NCBI GenBank assembly: GCA_010094025.1
Contig: ML991810.1
Location: 186,001 to 250,000 of the forward strand
Source of the DNA: Viridothelium virens
Taxonomy: Eukaryota > Ascomycota > Dothideomycetes > Trypetheliales > Trypetheliaceae
DNA: 64,000 nucleotides
Reading direction: 5' to 3'
This document shows, piece by piece, positions 22,895-36,069 of the stretch; the stretch's first letter is position 1, and each line of letters opens with the position of its first letter. The translations under genes were made by a program, and so were the position numbers. Under the pieces are notes generated by a model. It saw only the letters and a program-made list of their open reading frames with translations, searched no databases and was not told the DNA's origin.

Positions 22895-25264
22895 TCACCC
22901 TGCCCCACCCCCTTCCTCGCTCTTTCCCCTCCCGAACCACCCCATCCAGCTCCCCCTATTTGCTGCCTTCCTCTCCTTCTCATCCTGCTCCTGCTTATCC
23001 TGCACCAACCGCAGCGGCCTCATCCGATTCCCACCCATCACCGCCGGCCCAACTCCCGCCCTCTCCCTATCCCCCGAACTCGCCACACTCCGCGGCGGAC
23101 TTCCCGCGTTCCCTCCAACACCACCCCATCCCCCATCCTCACTCCCCTGCACACTCGCCTCCCTCACCATCCCCACCGCACTGCCAACCTCCCTCGGCGC
23201 ACTCGTAGGCGCCCACTGCGCCGACGACGAGCGACTCCCGCCCACCCCCAAATCTCCCATATCCAGGCCACTCGCAGCCGGGACGCCCCCCTCCAGCGCC
23301 GCAAGCGCCTGGCTGCGACGCGCAGACAGCACATCCGGGTCTGCGTCCCCACCCCCACCCCCACCACCACCACCGACGCCACCGTCGCCGTCGCCGTCGT
23401 CGTGCTCCTCGATCGTCGGCACGGAGTTGCCCGACGGCACGCGGGACGCCGCGAAGAACGAGTTCCGCGGCGAGGCGAGCCCCGTCGGCGACTGCGGGCC
23501 CGGCGGCGGGCCGCGGTACATGTTCTGCACGACGGACGCCGCGTGCGACCAGTCGGACGTGCGCCGTCGGTGGTGGTGTGGAGGTGGCTGGCTGCTGGAT
23601 TCGGAGCGGCTGGCGCCGGTGCTGCCGCGGACGGATTGAGAGCGTGTGATAGGGATGCTGGGGGCGGTGTCCGGGTCTTCGGTTGTGGAGGCGTGGGAGG
23701 CGGGTTGTTGGGAGGCAACGGGGGTGGAGAGGGAGTGGATGACGCTGGCGGGGCGGGGCTTGAGGTTGTTGGAGGAGGAGCTGTTGCTGCTGGTGGTGGT
23801 GGTGGATGGATCACGGGATTTGGGGACCATGACGGATCGGGCGCGGGCGAGGAAGCCGGAGCCGCCGGTGGTGTTGTCTTTGCCGTCTTTTGGAGGGACG
23901 GGTGGGAGGTCCTTCTCGATGTTGGCGAACTTTGCGCTTGCAGCATCGGGTCCTGAGAGGAGATTTGGGGTTTTGTCGAGCACGGACTCAAGACCCTTGT
24001 GATTCAGAAGTCGCTCGATGATACTGTTAATATATAGAGTAAGCGCTTTGTTCTGGTCGCGAAGAGAATTGATCTCGGCGTTGAGCTTCTTGTCATGTTC
24101 ACCCTCACCACCACCATCGCTTTCCGTGTCAACTGATTGTAACTCGTCTGCTAGACTACCTCCTCCATTGGAAGGACCGTCGCGTGAAGGTGTTCGTTGG
24201 TGAACATCAGATCTGCCAGACAAAAGACCGTTCGAAAAGTCGCCATTGAGTGTCTTCTCGCTCAGAAGTAGCTGGAAGCTTTCGTTGTCCTCCATTAGTC
24301 GCGCATTTGCCATACGCGTCTCCATTAAGGCCTTTTCGACTTCTCGAAGCTTGCCACCACCCATGTTCTCCATTTCGACCACCTTGATCTGCACTTCAGC
24401 GAGTTCCAGCCGGAGCGATTCAATGATTTTGTCCTTTTGCATCACGAGTTTGGAGTTCGCGCTACTAGAATTGCTCCGCTGTAATGAAGGCGCGAATTGG
24501 CCGCTTTCAGGATTGGGAGATCTCTCTTCGCTCCGCATACTCGCTATAATCAATTGAATCAGTCAAGTATCACCAATGCCAAATGGGGTTACCGTACATG
24601 TTCGAGACACGCCGGGTCTACTTTCGACATCGAGGTTTTTGACTTCCTTCACAGCCAGGTTCTCCCTGACCCGCTGCAGGCTTTGTTGCAACTCTTCTTC
24701 TCTCGCAGCGGCCTCGTCTTTCTCTTTCATCCATGACGCGCGTTCGGCTTCGTATATGTTCTCCAGCTCCCTCTTCTGCTTTGTAAGATCTCGTTTCTCG
24801 TTCATCAAGCCTTCCAATCGCTCTTCATCCTCGTGTGATTTCTCCTCGAACTTTCCTTGCTCTGTATGAGATTCGTCGAGCCGTGCCTGCATCACTTCGA
24901 CCTGCCTGCGATATTGCTCTGATGCTTCCTCGGTCTTCTTTAGTCTCTCCTTCAAGTCTTCCACAAGCGCGAGCATTTCTGCGCGGGCATCTTGTTCCTC
25001 TTCATCCTCTAATGCTGAAGTCGAATTGCTTAAATTAGAAGCTCCGCCGGGTTTGCGCACCGCTGCTTTTGCGGATACCGGACCTACATTGGTCCCTCTG
25101 ACAGATCGGGCCCTTGTCGGTGTTCCGCTCGTACTAGCTGGTGATGTAGCTGAATTCCTGGAAGGGCTCCTTGTTGAGCTAGCTGGTGGAGTGTTTGTAG
25201 TATTGGTGCTCGATAGTTTGCCGGTGCCGGCCTGCGGTCTTGGTTTCTTAGTCGAATCTGCCAT
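22895..25264 (-). CDS. Long coiled-coil protein, SHE3-like
   Basis: Two exons, 25264-24598 and 24543-22895, with a 54-bp intron; 771 residues. Residues 1-80 are Ser/Thr/Pro-rich. A long heptad-rich coiled coil runs from about 85 to 225 (EMLALVEDLKERLKKTEEAS onward) and resumes after a short gap with MQKDKIIESLRLELAEVQIK, ARLMEDNESFQLLLSEKTLN and a last helical stretch LRDQNKALTLYINSIIERLL. The C-terminal half is disordered, with a run of glycines (around 23345-23375) and a basic tail containing WMGWFGRGKS. The central block is the conserved core of the fungal family that Pfam groups as SHE3. In yeast She3 links mRNA to myosin; whether filamentous members do so is not established. The gene is divergent from RPL30. 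Confidence 0.75.
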
Positions 25265-25951
25265 TCTGCTGTCTTGCGGTCCAAAGCTTGATTGATATGA
25301 ATGTAGCTGTTATCTGTGCTTCAATGCCATCGACTGCCTAGAAACGAGACTCGCGTAGCTAAGAATAGATCTGATCTCCAGTGGCGCTACGCCGGTGACC
25401 TCTGCTGACAAGAGGCCGAGCATGCGACGCGTTGGAGATAATCGATTCGAGAGAAGTAGCTTTGAAGCGTGATGAAGCCCGGATTGCGAAATTGAGCTTC
25501 TTCTGCCCTGCTCAAGGCGCGTTTCAAGTTTCCCGGTGCCAGGGACTTGGCCGCAACAGGGGCCCGACCTTTGGTCACGTCACTCTTGGGAGAATCTAGC
25601 GTCAAAGCATCGCAAGAATGTCATGAGAGTATGATGGGTTGATAAGGCAACACCAAGGCAAAAGGCTACTGTATCGTGATCCTACTGGTCCACCATTTCA
25701 TTAACAACATGCGCGTACAGCAAGATTCAGGCGCGTGGGGATGCGCATGCAACATGTGATTGGCTTGAAGGTGCATCGATTGTGATCGGTCGCTTACGCT
25801 AGTTTGCATGTTGTTTGCATTCGCGTTCGCACACTCAACCTTCCAATTTTCCACACTCGACCTCCGACATCCCAACCACTCTCTACTCGAACCGGAGCGT
25901 ATTATCACATATCAAGATCAGATTCGAGTATTTTGATCTTGAAGCGCAGCG
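25265..25951. promoter_or_regulatory. Divergent promoter, coiled-coil gene and RPL30
   Basis: A 687-bp region between the two start codons that must hold both promoters. ORFs in it are short and unconvincing. A pyrimidine-rich stretch (about 25840-25880) precedes RPL30, as is common for fungal ribosomal protein genes. No specific factor site is claimed. Confidence 0.5.
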
Positions 25952-26522
25952 ATGGCACCTAAAAAGACAAAGAAGACGACCGATACCATCAATTCCCGCT
26001 TAGCACTTGTAATGAAGTCAGGGAAAGGTGCGCTTCGGCCCTTCCCTTTGCAATGATAATATACTGACTGCTCCATCTTTTAGTCACACTTGGCTACAAG
26101 TCCACACTCAAGTCTCTCCGATCTGGGAAGGCCAAACTCGTCATCATCGCGAGTAACACCCCACCACTACGGAAATCTGAGCTTGAGTATATTTCGATGT
26201 ATGAGACCTCTAGAGTGCACCCCTTTGAAGTCGCTAACTAGGGAACAGGCTTGCAAAGACTTCTGTTCACCATTTCAGCGGATCTAACGTAAGTGCTATT
26301 CCAGATACATAGCATGCTAAGCCAGAGACAAGACGCCCCAGTCTTTGAGGCATACCCTGCGAAGAAGCCTTACCCCGAGGCTTCGGAGGGTGAAAAATAT
26401 ATGCTAATCTGGTCATGGGACAGATTGAACTGGGTACTGCATGCGGAAAGCTCTTCAGATGCTCGACAATGGCAATCATCGATGCCGGTGACTCGGATAT
26501 TCTCAGCAGCCAAACCTCATAG
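25952..26522 (+). CDS. rpl30: 60S ribosomal protein L30 (eL30)
   Basis: Four exons, 25952-26027, 26084-26198, 26249-26288 and 26424-26522, give 109 residues, the standard length. Introns are 56, 50 and 135 bp; the last is the longest. The protein starts [20 protein letters not shown], continues with [20 protein letters not shown] and [15 protein letters not shown], and ends with [17 protein letters not shown] and a [10 protein letters not shown] tail, matching eukaryotic L30 throughout. It is a large-subunit protein that binds kink-turn RNA. In yeast it represses splicing of its own transcript; no such kink-turn was identified here. It is followed on the same strand by RPL10. Confidence 0.97.
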
Positions 26523-26937
26523 ACGGAGATTTCGGACACTAAAATGCAGAAGAAAGCATCGCTATAATAGAAACATTCTCTGTACACTTACAGGAAAGGC
26601 AGCTTGCTTGTGGTGGTTTTAGCTTAGGAATGGTCCTGTGCTTTAGGAGTCATGTAGGCATGACCAACCAGAGTTGGCGTCTCTCAGACGTATCGAGCTA
26701 GATAACTACCTAAGGTAGCGATAATTATGACTCTTCCTGACTGTGCTGCCATCTGTGCTTTGACTGTCCCAACATCGGCGAGATTGTTGCTCCGTAATCA
26801 GATCCTCATCGCCGAGTTTGACGTGAATTATAAATCCGGCGGTCCGTGCGCGCACTTCACAAAAGGACCAACGCCCGCACTCTCGTCATATCCCATATCA
26901 TCAATTTCCGCGAACACAACCCAAAATCTTTGACACG
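26523..26937. promoter_or_regulatory. Spacer and promoter of RPL10
   Basis: A 415-bp spacer between the RPL30 stop and RPL10 start, containing the RPL30 3' UTR and the RPL10 promoter. No ORF of interest. Confidence 0.5.
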
Positions 26938-27873
<936 letters not shown>

Positions 27874-28621
27874 GTGGAACGGGATTGATGATGGGAATTG
27901 GTCATGGATGGGTGGTTTGTGACTACAGGATGGGATTTGCTTATTATAGGCTCATGTATCCTGAAATCAACATCATACTTGTGACGCAACCATGCAATCT
28001 TTGTGAAGATGCTATAAACCTTTCCTCGCGAGAGGAAGCTATCCACATGCTACGCTTGGCTGGGGATCCGCATGAATGATACACACATTCTAATCTAACT
28101 CTATTTCGCAGTACCACCACCAAGGCCTTCGAGACTTCAAAGGCAAGACATCATGCTGATCTCTACCTCTCCAAGCTTCGAAGTTCTCTCAATGATATCC
28201 CACAAATTCTGCGAAACAGCTTGGAAGGTGATGGTTAAATACTGTAGAAGAGCTACCTGACGGCACTATGTCTCATTTGAAATAATTTAGGAGGTCCTTG
28301 AACATAGTTGGCATGAGTAAACACGTTCAGTCTTAATAAAAAGCTGCCGCGTTGGTGGAGTTTCGATCACCATATTCCTTGAGCTGTACAGATTGATAGA
28401 TCTGCCCACACCATCAGTCTATCAAGCAAGTTCCAGAACCAAGCGACGGACAAAGTTTCTTATAGGGTATAACGCGCCGTCAAATGCAAAGCAAGACCAA
28501 TACTACCAAACTCCTAGAATGTCGCTCCCAGCAGGTAGAAAAAGAGTCGTCTGTATAACTGGTGACATTGGAAGTGGGTAATACTTTACCGCCGCTTAGC
28601 CGCAGTCCTCGTAGCAATAAT
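27874..28621. other. Intergenic region, convergent
   Basis: Lies between the RPL10 stop and the stop of the minus-strand orphan gene. It holds two 3' UTRs and only short ORFs. Nothing further seen. Confidence 0.6.
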
Positions 28622-30054
28622 TTAAGAATGGCGGGCAGGAGTTGCTTTCCCAGTATTGCGAATCAACATCTCTCCAGAGGCAGGTTTCGACAATAGTACA
28701 AAGTCGATGGGTATAGAGTGTTCAGTCAGAAGCGTCTCGTAAGCTTCAAGCCGGGCTATGTGTTTGGCCTGTTGAGCTCTTTCCGCAGTGAGCATCTGTA
28801 TCAGGGCTTCCTTCGACTGGTGAATTAGCTCGGAGGTTGGGACGGTAACCACATTTCCACTAATGCTTCCAAGCACCGTTCGATTTCGACTTGCTGTCGC
28901 GTCCACCATCAGTGTGGCTTGGACATCTTTTGTATCAGTATCGATTGGTGTGCCTCCCAATTCAGATTTGGTCGATGCTTCGGGTGTGTGTTGAGGAACG
29001 TTGCCATTCGCATATTTCTTTGTCTCGTCTTGTTGTTTCTCGTCCCTTTGTAGCTCTTGAAATTTGATGGCCATGGCTGGTGGCATGACATCTGTATCGC
29101 CACATGGATAGTTTGGCCCCCACCGCAGTATTGCTTTGACATTGTCCTCGTTGTATTCATCAAAGTTTAGGTATGGAGTTTTGCGAACCACGAGTCGTTC
29201 TCCGTCAAAGTGGAATTGAAGAATGCGAACCGAGCGAGCACAAACCGAAAATACCAAAGCCTAAGACCGTTTAACAAATGCAATAAAATTCTATAAGAGA
29301 AACTGGAATATAACTGAATGTCTTGTTCCTTACATACCGGGAATACCTTCTCATCTAAGAATGCACTTAAGCGCATATGCATAGCGATGATATCCGTGCC
29401 GAGGCAGAGCTCACTTCGGAGGAGGGGATGTTCATCGTCGGCTTCTGTGCTATCAAGTAGAAAAGATGCGATATGCGGTTTTGCTATACGGTCTTGCCTC
29501 AAAGCATAAATCTGGCCACTACGCCAGTGAGATTGAGTCCGGGGCCACTTGGAATCCTCAGTGAACCGGTACGGCTTTTCGTACCTGCCAGGTTCACATT
29601 ATTGGTTTGCATTAGGTAATTAACACGCGATGATATGCAATGCTTACCGGACTGAGGTCCATGGAGAGCCGTTGAGGAGCTCTTCTTCATATAAGCCGCT
29701 CCCACCGAGCTTCCCTACGAAGAATGTAGCGAGGTGGTGGGCCTCGCAATGCCGGCCTGATTCCGAGGGCTTAGTTTCGAGGTCAGGGTCGGGGACGGGC
29801 CAGTGGACATCCTCAGGACTATTCCGATACTTCTCACCAAATATGGAGTACTCCATAGGTTTGAAAAAGATTGGCTGGTCCGTGAAGTTTTTCTCCGGAT
29901 CGAACGACATGTCAGATACATTGACATTCAATTCGGTGAGGATTTCGCGCGTAAAGTCCGATTGAGTGTGACTCCGAGCTGCCTTGTAAATTGAACAAAT
30001 TTGGCGATAAGTTTGGTGATGGAGTTTATGCCACAAATCTCCATTTGACGCCAT
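28622..30054 (-). CDS. Fungal lineage-specific protein, nuclease-like family possible
   Basis: Three exons, 30054-29648, 29584-29338 and 29260-28622, with introns of 63 and 77 bp; 430 residues. I do not recognise a characterised protein. Visible: an N-terminal region with PEKNFTDQPIFFKPMEYSIF; a middle region HPLLRSELCLGTDIIAMHMR; then ALVFSVCARSVRILQFHFDG followed by ERLVVRKTPYLNFDE. This last layout (a hydrophobic strand, RILQxHFDG, then a strand with VVRKTP) resembles a widespread group of uncharacterised ascomycete proteins often near variable DNA. I am inferring that from memory of the family pattern. The C-terminal third is hydrophilic with a predicted helix (HQSKEALIQMLTAERAQQAK). There is no signal peptide or membrane segment. 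It faces the orphan gene on the plus strand, 507 bp away. Confidence 0.75.
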
Positions 30055-30561
30055 TTTCTAAGAAAATAGAACAGAGCACGAACGTGTAAGAATCTGGTGA
30101 CAGGGCCGCAAAAGAAGAGGGAGGGCACAGCTTTGCGCAGTAGGTTGTTTATGGTAGTGACGTTCAGTCAACAATCGCGAGCTACTACAGCAACATCAAA
30201 GCTTACGCGGATCACACAGGTTCATCGCGCAACAGCGACAAACAAATCTTGTTCTTCCTAACTTTGACACTTTGCTCCAAGCGAGTCCAGCGTTATCTTA
30301 GATAAAGCCGGAAAATATTAGTATCAACATCACCTACAAGGCTAAGTCTCACTTGACTGGCTCCACTAGGCTGGCTCTCACATCGACAGCTTAAAATGCC
30401 CTCATTCTTCTTCCTGCCTTCTCCGCCACCCTGGTTTAACAGGACGCAATAGACCAGCTATTCAGGTCAGCCGCCTGTCTCATCGTGCGAGGAAATAATT
30501 TACTTCGTGTTAAACCCTGAAGCGACTCAGGGCACCGTCCCCTCCCAACCTTTAGAGTAAA
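30055..30561. promoter_or_regulatory. Divergent promoter of the orphan gene pair
   Basis: A 507-bp region separating two head-to-head start codons. No long ORF. It is the only space available for both promoters, so the two genes may be co-expressed; that is inference from spacing only. Confidence 0.5.
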
Positions 30562-32305
30562 ATGAGCGAGAATGTCATCCCAAAATCACAAACCAGCTGG
30601 CAGATGTTGGCATCCAGATATGGAGTTCTTGGTATCAAAATTCACGATGTTGAGCAGCCAAAATCTGGGTCGAAGCTCGGGCTCGACCAATTCCTAACTT
30701 TTAGGGCAATATATCATGACCGGTCTCAATCGAACTTCAAAAACAACATGGTGCACCAATTTATAGATCATGAATACCTCGAAGATGCGCGGGAACACCT
30801 TATATCTACGCCAAGTTGGCTCAACTACATCCAAGCCATTGAAAATATCCAGGAAAGGCGGTCTCAGATTTCGAAGCAAGATCTAGGAAGCTATTATTCC
30901 ACAATGGATTGGCAGTATGAGGTCTCTCGAAGAAGAGAATCCAGCACGCAATCGCTGTCCCAAGCCAAGATCGACATCTCGCCAATCTCAAAGCGCACAC
31001 GCTCAAAACAGACAGTAAAAGCTTCGGGGAGCCCATCACTTACCATGAAGAGACTTACAGGCATGATGGCCTCGAATTTAACACTAGAAGAGACAGCTAG
31101 GCCGTCCGATTGGCCCAGAGGTCTTGAAGCGTTTACACCACCCCCTTCTCGGGCCCAGGGCACCTCCCAACTCTATGAAACTCCTGAATCACCAGGTCCG
31201 GTATCGCCTGCCCAGAAAGAAGATATGCCAACACAGAACGATGAGCAAATAGTCAATTCAGCGCTTTTGACATTTCTTCGCTGCCTAAATGGATACAAGA
31301 GAGTACCAAAAGCCCAGTGGGATTTTACTCGGCACAGGTTGACTTTCGAGAATATTCCAGCCGGAGACACTAGGGGCTGTAAAGTATACTCAGCTGATAC
31401 GGATGGAGTACTGCGAGCTGAGGATGGTCTCTCTATACTCGCCATTATCGAAGTGAAGCCTTATGTTAGGAGCCATGACCTGAACTCGATCCGAATGCAA
31501 GAGACCGCACAAATGGTCGCGTGGATCCGCGAAGATGCCCAAGAGCAACATGATTGGAAGAGATTCCCAAACAAGGTGTAAGTCTAACCTGAGAAGTAAG
31601 AACGAGGCTTGGGAAATCCGAGGCGGTCAATATTCCGGTCTCCTGGCTCAAAATCCTGTTGGGGGCCTCCCAGGCTCTGCGAAGGAGGAATAGGATCAGG
31701 TGGCTCTCTTCTTTCAATGTCGATTGGAAATAAGTCTCATTTCGCGTACACGCTTCTCAGGCTCTTGCTGGTTGCGGATTTCCGGGATTACGTAACACGG
31801 GATGTGGCCAATGTTTTCCCCTCCGGCTCTTCGGATTTGGCTATGGCGAGGATCAAGAACTTGTGTGCAACAACCCCGGTACACTCTTTAGAAAGGACTA
31901 GAAGCAGAGCAAATTTAGGGAACAGAGTGGTCCTATTTCTATTCCGCATCAACCTGGAAGTCACGGGCCCACATCTAGCCTCCGCCGAGATATTGGCTGC
32001 CCTTAAATTTCACCAAGCCTCGATGGTAGTAATTACGAGTAAGACATCAATCACTAACTCCATTGTACAGGAAACTCTTAATATCTCAGGATAACTTCGA
32101 GATCTTTTTGACCTTTGCCGTATTCAACAAAGAATACCATGACTATGTTTTGTGGGGAAAGACTAGCGAGAAAGCCTTCTTACATATGAACGAATTCGGG
32201 CCATGGCGAACAATTGATAGTTCGCACATGGAGGCTCTGAGCAGATTCATTCTAGCATATACCATACAGCAGGAGGCAGTAGTAGGGAATCGCGCTGTTA
32301 GGTAG
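30562..32305 (+). CDS. PD-(D/E)XK nuclease-like fungal orphan protein
   Basis: Two exons, 30562-31577 and 32071-32305, give 416 residues. The intron is 493 bp (GTAAGT donor, ACTAAC branch site, TACAG acceptor), by far the longest in the window. The N-terminal half is partly helical and then disordered (basic segment SKRTRSKQTVK, Pro-rich linker). The second half holds a compact domain: LLTFLRCLNGYKRVPKAQW, then CKVYSADTDGV, ILAIIEVKPY and IRMQETAQMVAW. Asp279/Asp281, Glu297 and Lys299 are arranged as in PD-(D/E)XK nucleases (D...ExK), with Gln313 downstream as in many members. Exon 2 supplies FEIFLTFAVFNKEY and FLHMNEFGPW. Biological role unknown; fungal members are numerous and mostly uncharacterised. 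The catalytic assignment is by motif only. Confidence 0.72.
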
Positions 32306-32564
32306 CTTACTCATCCAAGATTTGATGGATTCCTGTCGGAGGCGCTCCAACCTATGTTCATATATTTTGATGAAGCAGGCTATCCTCGCAGCCATTCTTA
32401 TTGGCATGTCGGTATCAAGCTCGACTCCCTCCTACAGTTTAGACACAAATTATACGTAATGTGCAAGAGTCCTAATACAATCAAACAAAATCCACACGCG
32501 ACAAGGAGTAAAACAGAAGAATCTCTTCATCTCTAGCAGTCAGCTTGTTGAGCATACAGAAGGG

Positions 32565-34351
32565 TTACGTAGAGAATCTCCATCTCAAATCATCGTCACC
32601 ATGCCACTCTGTCTCATCCGTCACTGGGCCCTCACTTTCCACCTGGTCTCTCCTCCTGTTCTCTCTTGCCAAAATAAGCCACAAGAGCCCTACGATTATG
32701 CAGTTGGCCAGAAGGTAACCCAACGCAAAAGAATGGCCCAGCACATATGTCGGTCCATCCTCGCTCCTATAAAGCTGCGTTCCGATGACAGCACCCAAGT
32801 TCCCTATCGATATCTGCATCGCGTTCGCCGTTGCGCGTTTGGTCTGGCCAGACACGTTCATCGCGGGCCAGCTGAGCGACAATGCCACTGCGGGATAGAT
32901 CCCTCCGGCAGCGAAGAACGTGCCTAAGTAAGAAACGCCAGGGTTGTGCGTCGGATCAGTCTGGCTGAGAAGAATGCAGTAGCCGATGGCTGCGAAAAGT
33001 GACGAGGAGATGATGAAAGGGGCGCGTATGTGGACGCGTTCGGAGATGATGGCTATGCTTGCGGTGAGAATGAAGGCTAATGCGTAGGGCGGTACTGTCA
33101 GAAGCTGGGCGTTGGCTGCGGTGTAGCCAAGGCTTTTAATGATCGTGGGCTAAGAGTAGGTTAGCATATTTACCTCACTTTACATTTGCAACGGAAACGA
33201 GAAAGCTCAAGTTCCTACCAAAAAGAGTGAGAGCGTATACAGGGGTAAGCTTAGACTGTGATAGACAAGGCCATATAGCCAGCACTTTGGGTCTTTAAGT
33301 GCTGCGCCAACATTGGCCCAAGTAAACCCCTCGTTGTTCGTGGCATCTGAGTCCGCTTTCAGGCGTTCGTGGATGAAGGCACGCTCATCTTCGCGGAGGA
33401 AGTTGGCTTCATTTGGATAATTGGCAATGAAGTAGTAGGCAGCGAGCGAGACGACTACCGTCACAAGTCCTTCCTTTATTTGCGTTGAGCCTCCATGTCT
33501 CGAGTAGGTCTGAGAAGGTGACTTACTATGATGAAAATCCACCGCCAACCATTGTACCCACCAACTCCCTTCATAAATCCAATCCCCTGCAGAGAGTATT
33601 AAAGATACGGTTGGCAGTTCAAAAATGCTGAGCAGGCTTACATATGCGAGGATGCCTCCAAAGGCCCCAGCTAGCGAAGCCGCACTGAAGAATAGCGAGA
33701 CTCGAAACTGTCTTTCAGCACGCTTATACCACATTGACAAATAAAAGACCACTCCAGGAAATAGCCCGCCCTCCGTGGCTCCAAGAAAGAACCGCACAAC
33801 GAAGAAGCCAGCAAGGTTTTGACTAACTCCCATAAGGGTGGCGATAATCCCCCACACTAGGGTGATGGTTGGGAGCCATATCTTTGGAGTCGTTCGTTTC
33901 AGGGCAACATTCCACGGTACCTAAGAATTTTAGTTGCATCCGGAAAGGCTAAGATCAAATGCTGCCATACTTCAAACAAGACGTATCCAATGAAAAACAA
34001 GGTCAGGCTAGTCAAATATTGGTTCCCAGCTGCATCGTAGGGTTAGCAAGAGATTGAGGCACAGAGTTTGCAGGTCAACCATACTCATATGTAGATCTGT
34101 CGTGAGCCCATCCAAACGAGCATTGGCAACTAATTACTTGTCAATACGGACGTTCAGGTTTGTCTGGAAATTGACTTACCGTTGCTCCTGTCTAGGAAAG
34201 AAAGCAAGTAAAGAACACCAACAGCAGGGAGCAATTTGAAGTCAAGTTTTCGCAGTAGAGCCGACGTTTTGATATGACTATGAGCTTCGACGTCGCTATC
34301 GCTGAGTCGATCGGGAGACGTCTGCTCGGACTTCTTTTCAACGGATGCCAT
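32565..34351 (-). CDS. MFS transporter, ACS (allantoate permease-like) family
   Basis: Seven exons: 34351-34180, 34129-34085, 34029-33971, 33920-33642, 33586-33527, 33473-33219 and 33149-32565. Introns are 50-69 bp and all phases agree; 484 residues. The first transmembrane helix carries AVGVLYLLSFLDRSN followed by VANARLDGL, typical of the anion:cation symporter family (Dal5, Tna1, Liz1). Other family words are LTLFFIGYVLFEVPWN, VRFFLGATEGGLFPGVVFYL and MALSLSWPAMNVSGQTKRA. About twelve membrane segments can be counted. Relatives take up allantoate, nicotinate, pantothenate, biotin or other organic anions at the plasma membrane; the substrate cannot be read from sequence. The hydrophilic C-tail is acidic. 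It converges on the nuclease-like gene to its left. Confidence 0.92.
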
Positions 34352-36069
34352 CGCGGCCAATTCATAGATTGTCACTGAGCAAACTGAAGATGCAGGATAG
34401 CCAGGGTATTGAAGCAAATGGGTCCCCGGCTCTTTCTATTTCGCCACTATTCGAAGAGACCAAGACCACCAGAGAAAACGCAATCGATCTAGTTGAGACA
34501 AGCCGCACCCAATAACTATGGACTTAGTAAGATCCCACGGTGACCGCCATACAGCGGCAAGTACTTCCAACTTTGGATCTACGAGCCAATGGCGAGATAG
34601 CAAGCGAAAGAGGTGAAATAAGAGATTGACCCATCTTTTGTGACGACTTAGATGCGTTCATCGATCTATATTTTACGTCAATGGCATCGATTAAGCCAAT
34701 GTTGAAGTGGTCTGGACAGGAACGGGCTGATGCACGCATTGCAGGGTCGAAATGTCGTGATCGGTATGATCTGCGCCAGGATTTCTGGCGTCTCCTGCGG
34801 TGCTGGTGCTAGTCCAGGCAGGTGGACCCGTCTGCCGTTAGAGGGACTTCTGACGTTACCACCGCTACGGAGTATATGCCTGAGCAATTTGCTTTTGCTT
34901 CGAATGCAACTTGTATGCCTTGTTACCAAGAAGGTGGAAGGCCGCAGTATCATGTCTCAGAAGGGGATAGCCTCACACGTGACAGTCTACTCAACCCTGT
35001 ATGAGCAGTCGGATGTCAATTGAGCGACTACAAGAAGCTTGGTTTATAGACACGCTCGGAGAATCTCAATCTGTCTGTGCGGGCTTGTACTGACTACATT
35101 AGGGATCAAGTTTTTTCTGGCTATGTACATTTGTGTACGTGCGTAATTCCTCTATTTGACGCTGTTAAACATGTCCAGTTTCCTGACTGCTCTTTTCCCT
35201 GCTATGGCATGCTGCGACCTACGGTGCCGGGATGAAGTGAAGCTCTCGTATACAAGCTTGAGTCTATTTGCGTTTCACTTTGTCATTACGGCTTCGCAAT
35301 AGCAATTCGATGCTCTGACCTGAAATGAATAGAATTGTGGAAGGCGAAGAGTATTTACAGGAAACCGTACCGTCAGCTGCAACTTCAGCTACTCGCATGT
35401 TATGCTGGACTGTGAGGGTATGATATGCCTCTCTCTCAAATCGAAAGATTTCTAAGTGTCTGAGAAATTGGGGATTTCCCTTGTCAGTAAAGCCGTAGAC
35501 GGGTATGCAATCTCAATCTGTTTTTGCTATCAGTATAGCAGGGACTCGATGTGGTACAGGAAGCTCTCAAAGCCAACATGGAAGGGGATGTGGAAACGGG
35601 TATAGAGATGGCCAAGACAGACCATGATGACATGTGAACTCAGTGGTGCTAGGTGCGTATTGCGAAAGGTAGATATCTTAAATGAATCTGTCAGATAAGT
35701 ACGATGCTTTCGACAGAGTAGGTACGATGCTTTCTATGACATGGCAAGCAATACATAGGGACTCCAGAAGTTGACCCGATATCGAGTAATGCACAAGCTA
35801 TTCCTCTAGTAAATGCGTATGTCTCTTCCCTCTCTTCACCCGCTAGCAAATCAAGCCTCCCCGAATCTATCGTGGCGCGCAACGCCGTCCTGTATCATGT
35901 TCGCGCTAGTAATGGCAAATGATGCCACCTGGTAGGATATGGAAGAAGTTGTATTCGACCGCGACTCTTCAATGAGTACGTTGGGTTGAGAGGCTATCGT
36001 AGAAGCCGTTCACCTCTCCCGAGATAATGTCTGGTCCATGGTTTGTCGTTAAAGCGTGGATTTTGCTCT
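34352..36069. other. Intergenic region, no gene seen
   Basis: A 1.7-kb region upstream of the transporter and downstream of the PYM gene. Only short ORFs. One copy of the nonamer TACGGAGTA is at 34866-34874. Nothing else supported. Confidence 0.55.

Noticed and set aside
26289-26423. Longest RPL30 intron as possible snoRNA host
   Set aside because: No C box (RTGATGA) or D box (CTGA) pair was found in it.
31609-32094. ORF of 161 codons inside the large intron
   Set aside because: Its frame is not needed to join the flanking exons, and the composition shows no recognisable domain. Splicing it out gives a coherent protein.
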